Origin: Imbricaverruca yamaguchii
Lineage: Eukaryota; Arthropoda; Thecostraca; Neoverrucidae
Direction of reading: 5' to 3'
Assembly: GCA_034440575.1 (NCBI GenBank)
Contig: JAOTOL010001200.1
Location: forward strand, 248,001 to 312,000
Length of the DNA stretch: 64,000 nt
How positions within the stretch are numbered: position 1 is the first letter of the stretch; each line of letters opens with the position of its first letter. Position numbers and translations under genes: made by a program. The notes beneath the pieces are model-generated. The model did not search any database. It had not been told where the DNA came from and saw only the letters and a program-made list of their open reading frames with translations. Positions 21,246-33,690 of this stretch are shown here, piece by piece.

Positions 21246-24200
21246 CTTGCCGGCCACCAGCGGCAAGGCTGCCCGCCAGGGCCAGTGGAGGAGGGGAAGT
21301 GGTGCCGAACGTCCGACAGGTGTGACAGGTCCGACAGGTGTGACAGGTGCGATAAACATGGCTAACCGGAACGGAGACCGGATGCCTGGCGGGAGTAGAT
21401 GTCGTCCAGTGAGTGTGAAGTACAACGGGTACGGCAAGTAGATCATGGCACATGTGTTACACGCTGCATGTACAATACATTCAATACCTTGAAAGTGCAC
21501 TGTTTGCAACTATGCTCTGTCTGTCGCCTTGCTGAACTACTGAAAACTGGTTGATAACTAGCATTTTTGCGTGGAGAAACATCTGGTAAAGTTGCATGTC
21601 ACCCTGAACGTGACCAAGTTCATTAAGATGTAAAATGTACTGACCCATACATGTATCCCTTCCAATATACTGACCCATACATCCATTGAAAATAGTCAAT
21701 TGTGCATTCATCTCACATCTTACTGATTTTTCTTCAACAACTATTCGTAAAAGTATTTTATTCATCACAGTAATGGCACGAGATGACGCGGTTGCCGTTT
21801 ATTTTTGTCTGATCATCTTCGTATGCGTCAGTGATCTCTTCCGGCATCGTTCCGCATTTCGATGCGGCTGAAATAGCCTACTTTGGTTTCAAAACCGAAA
21901 GGCATAATCTGCGCATGCATGTTTTCTAGTCATTGGAGAAAACCGAAACAGCTGTGCTGCCAGCTGACTGACGATCCAGCCAGCGTGGGTGCCGTCAGAC
22001 GCGCCGGAAGAGCGGAAGTCCGGGAGATTGGCCACTTGGCAGCCTTCAGCGTCCCTCGGAAGCCTTATTCCCCTTCCGCTGTGGAGGAGTCTTCGTGAGA
22101 CATCGCTTAACTCTCGCAGTGCGCGGATGGGAGGTCAAATCGATCCTTTAAATCCGTCTAAATTGACTCCTAAACCGCTCAAGATGTCGCGTTGCAATTT
22201 CTCACACCTCCCGAAAATTGATAAGCGTGCACTTCATCAGGAATAACTGTAGCGAAGTTCGTTTTGGGCTCCTCTCTTATGCCCCGTGTGCACTGACTGG
22301 ACGGGTCGGTGCGGAAGACGTCCGCACCTGGCGGCGCGCGTAACTTCGGTGGCCGCGCGATGCTGCGACTGCTCAGCCATCCAGCTCATCTGGTGAGCCG
22401 ACGGCCGGCCGACACGACACAGTCGGGTGTCATGTCATTGTGACACTCGTGTCACCACTGCATCATGCGGCAGTGTGGGACAGTAGACTGGTCGGCAGTG
22501 TAACGACCGAGCAACGTGCTGCAATAGTGTCATCACCTGGGCCAATGAGAGTTGTTTCCTCCCCTCCTCCATGTAGGCTGTACCCCTCTCAGGTGGGGCG
22601 ACGACACCCGGCCGTTCTGGGCGTATCCCTGCTGACCTAAGCGGTCTCTAACGCGGTAGTCACCTGACGTGACGCGTCAATCATGCCTCACGTGATGGAC
22701 GACGATCGGCCGATGGCGTGACGCGCCTCCTAGTACGGCGGCAGGCGTTGGCTGTCACGTGACGGCCGGCTGGCTGGCGTTGCCGCTGAAGAAGACGGAC
22801 GGCCCTCATTCATCTCGGAGCTTTCGACGAGTACGGACGTACTTGTGCGAGTGGTGGCTGCACCTTTGGTAACGCTCGTACTACTAACTGCTGAACCGTT
22901 TGTCACCGTGTAGTTCGTAATTAATGCGCTCAATATAAGAGCTCTAATCACAGTGTTTCTCAACCACACCTCTTCGACTGAGAGATAACTCTTCAGCGCG
23001 CGAACTGGTATCGTGGCGCGAGGACAATTCCAGACTATCACAGCCAGACGATTCGAACTTTAGTACATTGTAAATAAGTGCGTTAAAGTCATGGAGCCGT
23101 GGAAAATCGGATTCAGATCAAGATCTCATGTTCATGCGTTTTATAGTCGTATACTCTAATATGTAGTATGGACAAAATTTGAAAATAATACAACACAGTC
23201 AAATGAGTGATATCAGGTCCAGTCACGAGGTGATGCTGATATTGACATAGAACTAGTGGACGGTTTCATTATTAATTAACATGCTTCAATGATCTGTAAG
23301 TGTGATGGTCAGTTATTTACTCCAAGGGTTGCAAGCTTAAAGTCAATATAAGATCACGTCATGGAAACACGCCCTGGCGTCTTGAATCGTTGCGAATGTA
23401 TAGTCCAAGAGGAGAGTAATCATCGCAAGCGATCTGGAAGCTAAAATAATGACCATTACAAAGTTAAAATGATTGCAATTGGGCATACACTGTTAATTGT
23501 GTAAAATGGTCTCGTGTGCAATGTGAGTAGGGAAGGGAAGCGTGACTGGATGCTTTAGAAAAGGGAAATAAATGTCAATACCATGTTTTTGTGTTATGAT
23601 TTTCCTCCACATCCTCAAAAACAGAGAGTGCTTGGCTTCACACTGACGTTTCTCAGTGACATTTCCTGATATTAATGCTTCAAAAATCGCACCTTCAAGA
23701 GTTCATAAAACAAACAATTTAATCATACCTGACCTTGAGTTGATCGGTGGCCCTGGTCTTCGCAAGGGTCGTGGTTTTAGACTAAGCCTTTAGTTTGCAC
23801 GTAATCCATATTAAAGCACAGCATAATTTGTTTCACGAACATGATCTAAAAACAACGGGGACGACAGAGTGACCGACACCCCGGTAATCCATCCATCCAA
23901 ATATATGACCTGCAAGTCCAACGAAAGAAGGCAAACAAAATTAGATCAAGCATTTCCGAAATTTAATTCTTGGAGCTATGACGTACCACTTACCGAATGC
24001 ATTTATCTAGATTAGAACAAAAACTAATGGGGACAGGGTTAAAATTGATCCCATCCGTCATCCAACACTGCGAAGGGTAGGAAATCGTACTGCACTGCGA
24101 CAGCTAGGATATGGGAGTTCAAAAACTAGTTTTTCACGCATCGTTCTCCCAGAGGGGGGGGCCTATCCAATAAGGGCAGGTTCCATCGCTGGGAAAAAGA

Positions 24201-24409
24201 TGCGTGAGCGTCAGTCCCATCCCATTAATCTGCCGCCTCCGATCAGAGACTGCACCAGTATAACAAGCCATTAAGATCAGGTGCGCTGGGCGAGCGGGAC
24301 AGGAGACGGGTATTTCAGCCGCGGGTACAAGCTCGGGCACCGCGCCGTTGCCAGCAGAGCTGTGCAGAACCGACTGTAACATACTTGTGCTTGAAAACCC
24401 GGACATGCA
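21246..24409. other. Intergenic, no gene recognised
   Basis: About 3.1 kb. A small tandem repeat with GTCCGACAGGTGTGACAG-like units lies at about 21308-21350. The stretch 22260-22800 is GC-rich and CpG-rich. The rest is AT-rich and featureless. Short ORFs show no family motif. Confidence 0.5.
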
Positions 24410-24558
24410 TTAATGTCAGGCAGTCATGCATGGTGTCAGGCAGCCATGAGTGGTGTCATGAAAAGATACATGCATTGCGTGACAGTCGTAAGTGGTGTGG
24501 CAGCCTTAAGTGGTGCAGCAGCCTTAAGTGGTCTGGCAGCCATAAGTGGTCTGGTAGG
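24410..24558. repeat. Short 18-20-bp tandem repeat
   Basis: Units such as GGCAGCCATGAGTGGTGTC and GCAGCCTTAAGTGGTCTG repeated about seven times, becoming 18 bp long in the second half. Confidence 0.8.
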
Positions 24559-25595
24559 TATTGAGGACGTCAATCGGGAGAAGAGTTATCCTTGTTAATA
24601 TGAACTGCTGTTACTTGAGATGAAACATTTTGATGAAAGCTGGCAAAACGCGGATTTAATCCTGACGGACAAGGACAAGATGTCAAACGCTGTTTTAAAG
24701 GTTATCGGGACTTCAAAAGTGACCAGTCGGACTGGATTGGATCGGGCAGGTAGGTACTCACGTGAACATACGCAGATATACGAGAGAAGGATGGTTCGAG
24801 ATTTACTTCCTCGAATAACTGTTTCGTTTATGCAGGATACTGGTTTTGCTCAAGCTTAGACCCCACCCGTTGTGGCTTCTGGTGTGCTTACATGAGTTTG
24901 AACACACTTGAGTTGTGCCCTCGCTTGAGGTTTTTGTATATACCAGTTGGCTAAATTACTCTGGATCTGATGGCAACCTAGCTAACATTTTTTTTCTGTA
25001 AGCTTTTTTGTATATGCTTGCGAACTCGAAAGCGAATGCATAGCCTGGACAAATCATTCAAGCAGTTGTGCCTTCGCTTGTACTGAGGGTTTTCACCTGT
25101 ACAGTGAGGCAAATCTGTTCTGACCTAGCCCTTACTCGTGACAACTGACTTTAATAACACACAATTAATGATGATGTCAGCGAAATAAGTGAAATATGAT
25201 GTGTTGAACATCATGGCGTCTGTCTGCCAATGCGTTTCCTAGTTTCTCGATCCGACGCACACAAAATAACTATGTAATCGTTACTATTTTGTTCGAGAAT
25301 CTATTAATGAGTTCGTTAAATATCAAGATTTACCTTTTATCATTAATTCTCACTTAATATCAGCTATCTTCGAGTAATACGCAAACGAAATCTCTTCAAG
25401 AAGCCATTGTTGCCGATCTCGCACCAAGCCACTCACCGTTCGACACAGTGGCTGCCAAATCTGACTTCATGTCATGCACGGGTTGGCTGATCGAACAGTT
25501 GGGACTTCAACGGTGCCAGAGTGGGTGATGAAGGACCACAACTACTCCATGTGGTCTTCACAAAGACTTGGGGATCTCCTATCCCTAACAAGTAA
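24559..25595. other. Intergenic, no gene recognised
   Basis: Two diverged copies of a sequence with TTGTGCCTTCGCTTG-like words (about 24915 and 25060) are visible. No gene. Confidence 0.4.
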
Positions 25596-25998
25596 TTCAC
25601 TTGAGAAATATATCCAGGCCTGCTGGTCACACAACACCACACACCTATACGGTGCCAAGCCTACACTCTCCAACTGACCCTCCTCCAACCAGCACTCCCG
25701 TTTGAGCGAAGTGATGCTCGCCAGACTTCGCCTCGGACACACCAGACTGACACACAATTATATTTGTCATCGACCACACCGCCCTCCACTTCGTAGCACA
25801 TGTCGAATCCACATTACTGTCGCCCATATCTTACTTGCCTGTCCAACATATGCTCCTCAATGTCGCGCTATTATCCAGTAGTTCACCAACATTCATACAC
25901 AAATCTTGCTTCGGGCTCTCCTCGGGAATGAGCACCCGGCACTCACGGAGTTACGCTTCCGCTTTTTACATGACACGAAACTTTCCGAACTGATCTGA
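25596..25998 (+). pseudogene. C-terminal end of an I/Jockey-type LINE ORF2
   Basis: Read in one frame: YIQACWSHNTTHLYGAKPTL, a stop (TGA 25675-25677, at a place where this family usually has Trp), then EVMLARLRLGHTRLTH (about 25708-25758), STCRIHITVAHILLACPTYA (about 25794-25853), a TAG near 25878-25880, and ILLRALLGNEHPALTELRFR before the natural end near 25998. The RLRxGHTxLTH block followed by C..H..L..CP is the familiar tail of LINE proteins of the I/Jockey group and is absent from the CR1-type copies elsewhere in the window. This is therefore a second, unrelated LINE lineage. It is 5' truncated and inactive. Confidence 0.8.
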
Positions 25999-27249
25999 TT
26001 TCTCTCTAACACGTTACCTGGTACAAACTGATTTGATGTAAAGTTAAAAGTTATATGACACGCGTTACACTCCTCGTTAGCCATACAACTTCGTTACACA
26101 AGTATTCCTCTCCTACGTTGTAAAACGCATACATATAGGCTATTTCACACTAGGTAGACAGGGACCGATCGAATTTGGCAAAACGGACGGTTTCCTTATA
26201 GATTGCATTTGGTTTTTACCTACGGGCTTTCCAAGCAACTTGGTCTTCCCCTTTCTCAAGGTTTCCCAGGCTTTAATTAAGCATATGCCTACACATGCAA
26301 GGACGAGCCTGATGCCCCGACTTGATCTGGGCGCCGAGCATCCGCTTCGTTTCAGGTCACAGGTGTGCAGTGGAGTTCGTAAGCTCAGGTCCCGGGTGGG
26401 CAGTTTGTAGGTTACGAAGCTACCCACCCTCCAAATACTTTTCTGATTGTTATGCATGTATGCGTGTATGTATGTATGCACATGAACCTGCATGCCATGC
26501 ATGCATCGACCCTTTACGCCACTTGCTTTGTTTGCCGGTTTCTTATCTTTCCTCACTTGCTTAATTGACATAACCGGACGCCACATAAGCCGGATTAACG
26601 TAATCCCTTCATTAACGTGACAATATCTGGTAGATGACGCTCTGCCTCTGTTAAAGATTTAAAAAAAAATTCGCTGCGTGATACAGGAGCACATTATACT
26701 TTGTCATTAGATCACAGCCGTCCACATCATCCGCATCATAACCGTCTAAGGTGCCTCACCACGCACGCCGAAGTCGGGGGCGGATCTTCCCGTGTCGGTC
26801 TGGTGAGCCTCCGGCAATCGTGCTCAGAATTCGCCCGACAGAATACAGAAATCCCTTCGCTTTGAGTTTGCGATGCTTCGGCGCATTGCCTCTATTTGTT
26901 GGTGGGGATTTTGTCAACAGCTTCAGCAGCCTCGTAAATTGACTCTGCCGAATAGAAGACCCACCATTGCCACCGTGCCAACATGTCACCATTGCAAGTT
27001 AGTATTAATTCTTGTTAATGTTTGAGTGCATACATGATGCACATTTATTTATATATGTATTGCAAATCATCGCAACGACCTTGTACCCATGCGTTTTGTG
27101 TGAAATTTCAAGCTACGCCATGTCACCAAAAAATCCTCCATTGTCGTGCTCTGACCTGCACTTGATATGCACATTGCTAGCTTAGTTGCCACCTCCCTTG
27201 GGGTGCGATGGACTTCTTCTTGGGCGATGTGTTCCTTTGAGCATGACTG
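25999..27249. other. Intergenic, no gene recognised
   Basis: About 1.2 kb. A minus-strand frame at 26756-26992 is Lys/Arg-rich with no known motif. A GTAT/GCAT microsatellite-like stretch lies near 26455-26480. Confidence 0.5.
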
Positions 27250-27708
27250 TGGAGAGTACGAGAGAGAGAAAGATATAGGGGAAGAGAGGGGGAGAGAAAG
27301 AGAGAAAGAGAGGAAAAGAGAAAGAGAGAGAGAGAGAGAAAGAGAGAAAGAAAGAAAGAGAGAAAGAGAGAGAGAAAACAGAGAAAGTGAGAAAGAGAGA
27401 TAAAGAGAAAGAGAGAAAGAGGTAAAGAGAGAAAGAGAGAAAGAGAGAAAGAGAGAAAGAGAGAAAGAGAAAAAGAGAAAAAGAGAGAAAGAGAAAAAGA
27501 GAGAAAGAGAGAAAGATAAAGAAAAAGAGAAAGAGAGAAGGTGAGGGAGAAAGAGAGGGAGAAAGAGAGGGAGAAAGAGAGGGAGAAAGAGATAAAAAGA
27601 GAGAGAAAGATAGAGAGAGAGAGGGAGAGAGGGATAAAGAAAGAGAAGGGGAGAAAGAGAGGGGGAGAGGGAGAAAAAAAGAGAAAGGGAGAAAAAGAGA
27701 GGGGATTG
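27250..27708. repeat. Purine tract (GA/GAAA-rich), about 460 bp
   Basis: The plus strand is almost entirely A and G (GAGAAAGA-type units of varying length) with rare T or C. Long polypurine tracts of this sort can form triplex structures. The long Ser-Leu-Phe ORFs on the minus strand are by-products. Confidence 0.95.
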
Positions 27709-28629
27709 AGTGCTAGACATGATTGTCGGGCTGACGGTGGACCGAACCCACCGTGCGCTATTAACATTGCTGTCAACGTTGCTGTTGCTCATGTGGCTAA
27801 CGTTACAGACGGGATGCTGGCTGCGCTGCCAGTGGTCAACAGCCAGCATGCGCACCATTAGAGGGCATGCGGCGCCATCACAGGCGTCGGGCAGGCGAGT
27901 GCAAGAGACGTGCGATTTGGCTCCAGAACAGCAGGAACAGGATCAGGTAACATGACCAGCATACGTGCTGTGACACCATCCACCTGGCCTCTTCTGGCAG
28001 TCCGTGAAGGCAGCCCCAGCGCGTTCTAGTTCGGCTGATGGAATCTCAGAAGTGAGCCGTCACCGGCCGAATGTATTTCCCCAGAAATATACCGATTTCC
28101 GTGGGAGACAGTCACGCGTGGTGGGCCATTGAGGCATACCTAAACATCGAATCGACTCCCCCAAGAGATCCTGCTCTCTAGCTGAATTTGCATCAGATGG
28201 TATCACCCATATGTTCTGACCAATTCCTTGTTCTGACGTGCCGAACATTCCATGGTCGAGCCGTCGCACACGGCTGTCAGTGCCTTTGACAAACACTTAT
28301 ATTTGTTTAGACTGTCTGGTGCTATTTCTACAGCTGACCAGGTAGTGACTTTGATATTCATACGTGTCAATGTCCTGGTGGTACGTTTTCGTGCGGGTGG
28401 TAATCGTGTTGCCGGCGGGCCGACCGACCGTAGCTCTCGGACACTGTGATGTGAGACATAACTGCTGTCAGTCCAGGACATTGGGACATACATGGATGCT
28501 TGTCAATGGATAACACGAGGGCGAATCGCTTTGCGCCGCCTTACATGACATGCATGCATTAAGAGCATTGGTGGTCGTGAGAAATACCCACCCTGCATCA
28601 GTGACGCACCCGATAAATTACTTCCGGGA
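27709..28629. other. Intergenic, no gene recognised
   Basis: Mixed composition; short ORFs on both strands with no recognised domain. Confidence 0.5.
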
Positions 28630-28965
28630 GAGGTCAGGGTTGGGATTCGGGCTGGTTTCGTGAGGGTTAGGATCCCGGCTGGCTGTGTTAGGGTTTGGTT
28701 TCGAGCTGACTTCATTAGGGTTAGGATTCGGGATACATTTTTTTAGGGCTAGGATCTGGGCTGGCTTTGTTATGGATAAGATCCGGGCTGGCTTCGTTCG
28801 GCTTAGGATCTGGGCTGCTCTCACAAGGGTTAGGATCCGGGCTGCTTTCATTAAGATTAGGGTTGGTTTCGTTAATGTTATGATCCGGACTGCCTTCGTT
28901 ACGGTCAGAATCCGGGTTGGTTTCGTTAGGGTTATAATCCGGGCTGGTTTCTGCATTTCTGCGAA
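28630..28965. repeat. 27-bp tandem repeat with TTAGGGTTAGG core
   Basis: About twelve diverged 27-bp units: ATCCGGGCTGGTTTCGT followed by TAGGGTTAGG. Because 27 is a multiple of 3, open frames run across it on both strands (for example repeating NPNPNE / KPARILTLT). The core resembles telomeric motifs but the unit is a minisatellite. Confidence 0.9.
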
Positions 28966-29129
28966 AGCGGGGCCACATTGACCTCGTTCACTCAATACTC
29001 AACCTGATCACTTGGAGAGAGATCTTCTGCCCCCAGCCGAGGCAATGACCTGCTTAGAATAACACCAATGAGCACTACAGGGTGATGGAGAAGCCTTGCT
29101 CATGGGGGACTAATTTCTACTGGAGCATA

Positions 29130-30141
29130 AGACATAAAAACGTAAAGACATAAAACGATCAGTGGAACTATGAGCCACAAAGCCCATTCGTGGTTACACT
29201 CTGGACACTGATCCAGTTGCCCAGAAAATCCGTCGATCAGCCCTCCCTGGAATATCGAAAAGCAAGCCTTCTGTTCTTTTAATGATTGTTCTTGCTTTCT
29301 TTAAAGATGTTCAGTGCGCCGCCACTGACAATGGTCTCTGGCAGCTGAATCTAGTGTTTTACTATCTGCTGGTGAAGAAAGTCTGTCCTTACCTTGTTCT
29401 GCTGTGACTAACTTAAATGTTGAATTGATGACCTCTAATTGCATCATTTTTGTTAAATTCATACATTTCCCTGATATATCCCTGTTCCTGACCATGCACA
29501 AATTTAAAGCCCTCGATGAGATCCCCTCTTTAATTAGATCTCCTCATTTATTTCTTTAATCTTTCCTCATATGCCAGGTTATTTATATAACACACCAATT
29601 CTGATACCCTCTTTTATGCTCTCTCTAAAAGCCAACAATATTTTTCAGAACTAGGGGACCAAGCTTGGACGCATTTTTCCAAATGTGGTCTAACATATGA
29701 ACAGTAAAGCTTCTGGATAACTTCCTCACTTTTGTATGATACATTCATATTTATGGCCCCAAACATTCTCAATGCCTTCTTCCTGGCTTCTTTGGTCTGT
29801 TCTGATGCTTCCAATTTTGTGTTCAAAATGATGCCAAAATGATCCTGCTGAGTCACAGATAGTACTTGGCCACCCATCGAGTATGGGGCCTTCATGTACT
29901 GCCTACCTACTTGCATGATTTTGCACTTATCAAAATCAAATTTTATTTGTCATTTTTTTCGGACCACCTCACACGTTATGCAGCGAGATATGCTCATTGT
30001 GTCCTGTTATTGCCCTAAAGACCTTCAATTCATCCGCAAATTTCAAAACCTTGCTGGTTAGGTCACTTTCAATGTTATTTACTAATATGATGAACAATAG
30101 TGGCCCCAGTACTGACCCTTGGGGACTCCGCTGAGAACATT
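29130..30141 (-). mobile_element. CR1-type LINE, copy C/D, 3' half
   Basis: Minus-strand copy. The left end has the reversed 8-bp tail (AAAGACATAAAA). Protein-level traces include QVGRQYMKAPYSMGGQVLSV and EARKKALRMFGAINMNVSYK (about 29720-29915). It breaks at 30141, where a solo LTR begins, and continues at 33430. The LINE target word CATT is repeated on both sides of the LTR. Many stops and shifts; inactive. Confidence 0.9.
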
Positions 30142-33100
30142 TGTAACAGAGATGCTAAAAACGTACTGTATTAATCGTATAATGTCTAACTGTGGGTGCT
30201 GTGACCCCGTAAGTCGGCCGACCTACCATGCTCCGCATATGTCCCGCCAGTACTTTTCCATCCGGTGCCGGCAACGCGGTCACCGGCCTTCGTCGGAACC
30301 GAATCAGCGTTTTACGGGCCGACGGAGGTGAAAAAACCTGGCTACTCGTCCACGAGCGTGGGTGAGATATATGAAAAATATCTCCGGTTGTGGTGACAAC
30401 CTAGGGTACCGTATAATCATTGCGTATGGATTGTATTTATCATCAGGCCGCTTTTCCTCTTAACATACCCAGTCAGTTTGTATTTTCGAACCATGCAGAC
30501 ATATACGTACTCATCTTGTTTCAGTACATGTATCAGAAGCGTACAGAAACAATTTAGTAGCTATGATCGAGGGGACAGGAGGGGAGGGGGGCTGAAAAAC
30601 TATACCACTCGTGGTAAAGTCCATAGGTTTTAACATTGCCGTGGTAAGCCTGTCACTTACGAACTGTCCCGTCGTCGTCCAGAGATCGAGCCCGATGCAA
30701 CAGTTCTGCTTTCCAGCGCGGTTTGTGTCGGCTCACATCACAGGTAACGAGATGTGGTTGACATCACGTTAAAGCTCCAAATGTTGGCTATCCGTCTGGT
30801 ACAATTTCGTTGCGGCCGGGTCAACGTGTTGCGAGTGCACGTCACCGAGGTCTTGAGAGAACGGGTGTCCGGTGAATGACCGGTCGCCCATAGGAATGGC
30901 ATGTAAAACTGAGATTTTGCGTTCGGAAAATCACCAATTTTATCGCTCCCCATCGACCCGATTCAAACCGCAATATCTCGACAACCAATGGACCGATTGA
31001 CACCAAACCAACACCTCAGTATTGTCACAATTGTCAACATCGTCGTGGCAACCGTTTACGAGTCACGCGCCACGCGCACGCGAGAGGGGTGTGAAAAGCG
31101 GAAGTGACGTTTTTGGGCGTTTTTCACGATCTGGTCTGGTTCTTGGAAACGGCTACACTTAGCGACTTGCCGTCAACTTCACATCATGGCCCCTTGTACC
31201 GACTATAATGTTCAACTTGACGATCAGTGGCTGTAGAGTGTGCGGGTGCAGTCATCGTGGCACGGGCTGCACGTGTTTCAGTCCGTGGTTCCGCTTTCCA
31301 CTGTCTTTACACCACTGTCGAATGACAATTCGTGGGGAAAGTTGTACGTGCGGATAGTGCTCTTTGTGATGCTCACAAGTCCTTCGGATTTTATCCATCA
31401 CCAATACTTTTGTTGCAATCGTCGATGCCCACAACTGTTACCAGGCGTTACTTTCGGCAATCTCAAGCGGCGGACGGGCGGAACAGTATACTGTCACCTT
31501 CCAGAGACTGAATCCGACGCAACAGTTCCGTTTTCCGGCGCAGTTTGTTTTCAAAACTGGCTTCATTGTGCACGTATCTATCTAATACGTACCAAGGCAC
31601 TGTTGAAGCTGAACTTGTGCATGTTTGCGCAGGTTGTGTTTCGTCTCTGAGAAACGAGAGTGATGACAAGTACTGCAAACATGGTCTTGTTTTTTTCTGT
31701 TGGCCGCGAAAAAAATATTATTTTATCTCCAGGAAGTCTTCCACTCGATTTGTCCAAAACAAGAATTGAGTTTGACAATGACTACGACCTCCTTGATGTT
31801 TGGCCATGATCATGGGACCATTAAACTCGGAGCATGATCGTGAAAAGTGCGATTTTTTTTTTGATGACAGAAACAAATCGCATCATTCTCCAACTTGGAA
31901 TGCAACACAGTTTTCCTCTCATGATCCAGGATTCAGATAAGAAGAAAAGTCCTCAAAGTCCTCTGCTCTATGCCAATCTGTAACGCCACATAATTTTCTT
32001 CTCCAATTCCAGAATTCCAAGACATAAACCCAACCTTGGTCATATATGACTGAAGTGACACTGTTCTCGCTTCTCAGTCTAACATAATATTTCAGCCATT
32101 TTTCCACACTGCAGATTTCTGTAATCCTTATCATGACAACACATGTTTTGGTTCTTCCAATATCAGCCTTTATTTTAATAATTTCATCTGGTCACTTCCA
32201 CGGGTTCTATTTATTTGTGTCAGGGCCCATGTTTTGCCATAAGCAGAACTTGCTGCATTGACCAAGAGGTTTTAAAGAAATAAATTACTTGAAACTAATG
32301 CAAAATATGACCCATGCCACTCTGCCCTTGATATTGGTGCTATATTGACTCCCTTATTCTACAAGGGAATTCAATTTGTATTGGTGAATTTCATGTTCAA
32401 TGAGTCATTCGATTTGGAGAACAGCATATTGTAATACCATGTGTATTCGCATGATTAGGATGATGTGACCATTGATTCCCCTCAGAAATGCTTATTTTTA
32501 GTTAGAAAGCAAAATAACGTACTATTATTGTTTAGTATCTAAAATAATCTGGTCTGGTTTACCATACCTCCTTTTAAATTGTTTCCTCAATATAGGCACA
32601 ATTTGTGTGTTCAATAATAAAAATGCTAAAATATATAACCTGGTCTGATCTTTTAAAAAAATATTTTTGTCTGACATACATTGAGCATATTTTCACCATA
32701 AAAGCTAGCTTAACCTGTGGTTTTGCTTTGCGAAGTAAAATGTGTGCACAACATATTGTGAGTACATGAAACCACAATAATACGCACCATAGATGGATAT
32801 TGATGGATACGAACCATAGAAGCAAGATTACCTTATAGTATGTGTTGTAATTTGACATATTAATTAATAATTGAAGATCGTATATAATTGAACAAATTGG
32901 AGGTCATACATGGAGCATTCCTCTTTGTTCCATTTCAGCGGCATGGTCGATATTTCGCTCTCACACACATGCATACGGGTCTTAATGTGAACCATCAACA
33001 TGTGGCAGCCTGGTGGTGTTCGATATTCTGTGGGTGACAGGCTGGACACCTTTTTCACCTCTGCGGGCCGATGCCCGGAAACTGTGACGTGAACCTTGGT

Positions 33101-33429
33101 CTTCCGGTTGCGGCCGTGACCGGCGAACCACCCCCGGCATCAGACCTGTCTTGACTGTCGAGCCGCGCGGGCCTGTCGCGCTGTCGGTCGCGTGTATAAT
33201 TTAATAACTGTATTTCGGCCTCCAAAATTACAATTGAAATTAACCGCTGTCGACTGTCGGCCTGGAACATTATTGCTTGCGTCTTTTCTGTCTTCGAGCC
33301 ATATATTCACTCTACTTTTTGTACAATATATCGTGCAGAGAACATATCATTTTTGGCAACCGGAGTGACTCGTACGCGAGGTCGAGACCCTAGACTAATC
33401 ACGAGTCTACAGGAACGACCTTCACTACA
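30142..33429 (+). mobile_element. Solo LTR (family 2), itself split by a hAT element
   Basis: LTR sequence TGTAAC...ACTACA occupies 30142-30322 and 33072-33429 (about 539 bp), with CATT as a 4-bp target duplication at 30138-30141 and 33430-33433. The same LTR occurs uninterrupted on the minus strand at 60487-61005, which confirms both ends and shows that the 2.7 kb in between is foreign. No internal retrotransposon sequence remains, consistent with LTR-LTR recombination. Confidence 0.88.
30323..33063. mobile_element. Non-autonomous hAT-type DNA transposon (hAT3)
   Basis: A 2,741-bp insertion inside the solo LTR. It is flanked by the exact 8-bp duplication CGGGCCGA (30315-30322 and 33064-33071). 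Terminal inverted repeats are CGGAGGTGAAAAA on the left and CAGAGGTGAAAAA on the right, read inward; CAGAG fits the known hAT terminal consensus YARNG. I find no transposase: the frame 31240-31650 is unrecognised. A partial internal duplication exists (CAACAGTTCTGCTTTCCAGC at about 30697 versus a similar block at about 31519). The interior is AT-rich from about 31800. Confidence 0.85.
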
Positions 33430-33690
33430 CATTTTGGCATGGTGACTTTGTACAATTTAACATCACTCCCTGCTGTCTAACTGAAAATCACAATTCTATC
33501 CATTTTGGAATGCTACTTGAAATACCATGGACCTGAAGCTGCATCATTAACCGTTTACGGGGTATCTTGTCAAAGGCCTTACTAAAGTCAAGATATGCTA
33601 CATCAACCTGATTTCCCTGATCAAATTGTTCTGTAGCGAAATTAAAAGGTTCAAGAGATTTGTGAGACACGATCGCCCTTTTCTAGACCC
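33430..33690 (-). mobile_element. CR1-type LINE, copy C/D, 5' part
   Basis: Continues the LINE broken at 30141. The minus strand reads FNFATEQFDQGNQVDVAYLD and FSKAFDKIPRKRLMMQL (about 33540-33640), the reverse-transcriptase palm region. It ends near 33690, followed by a few bases (TTTTTCCAATC) that match a LINE segment further upstream, suggesting an internal deletion before truncation. Confidence 0.85.

Noticed and set aside
27067..27858. 263-codon Ser/Leu/Phe-rich minus-strand frame resembling a membrane protein
   Set aside because: It is the complement of the purine microsatellite.
31240..31650. 136-codon frame inside the hAT3 element as a possible transposase
   Set aside because: No acidic triad, zinc-finger or dimerisation motif could be seen.
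30142..33429. A complete LTR retrotransposon with a 5' LTR at 30.1 kb and a 3' LTR at 33.4 kb
   Set aside because: The two pieces are complementary halves of one LTR, not two copies, and the sequence between has hAT ends and its own 8-bp duplication.
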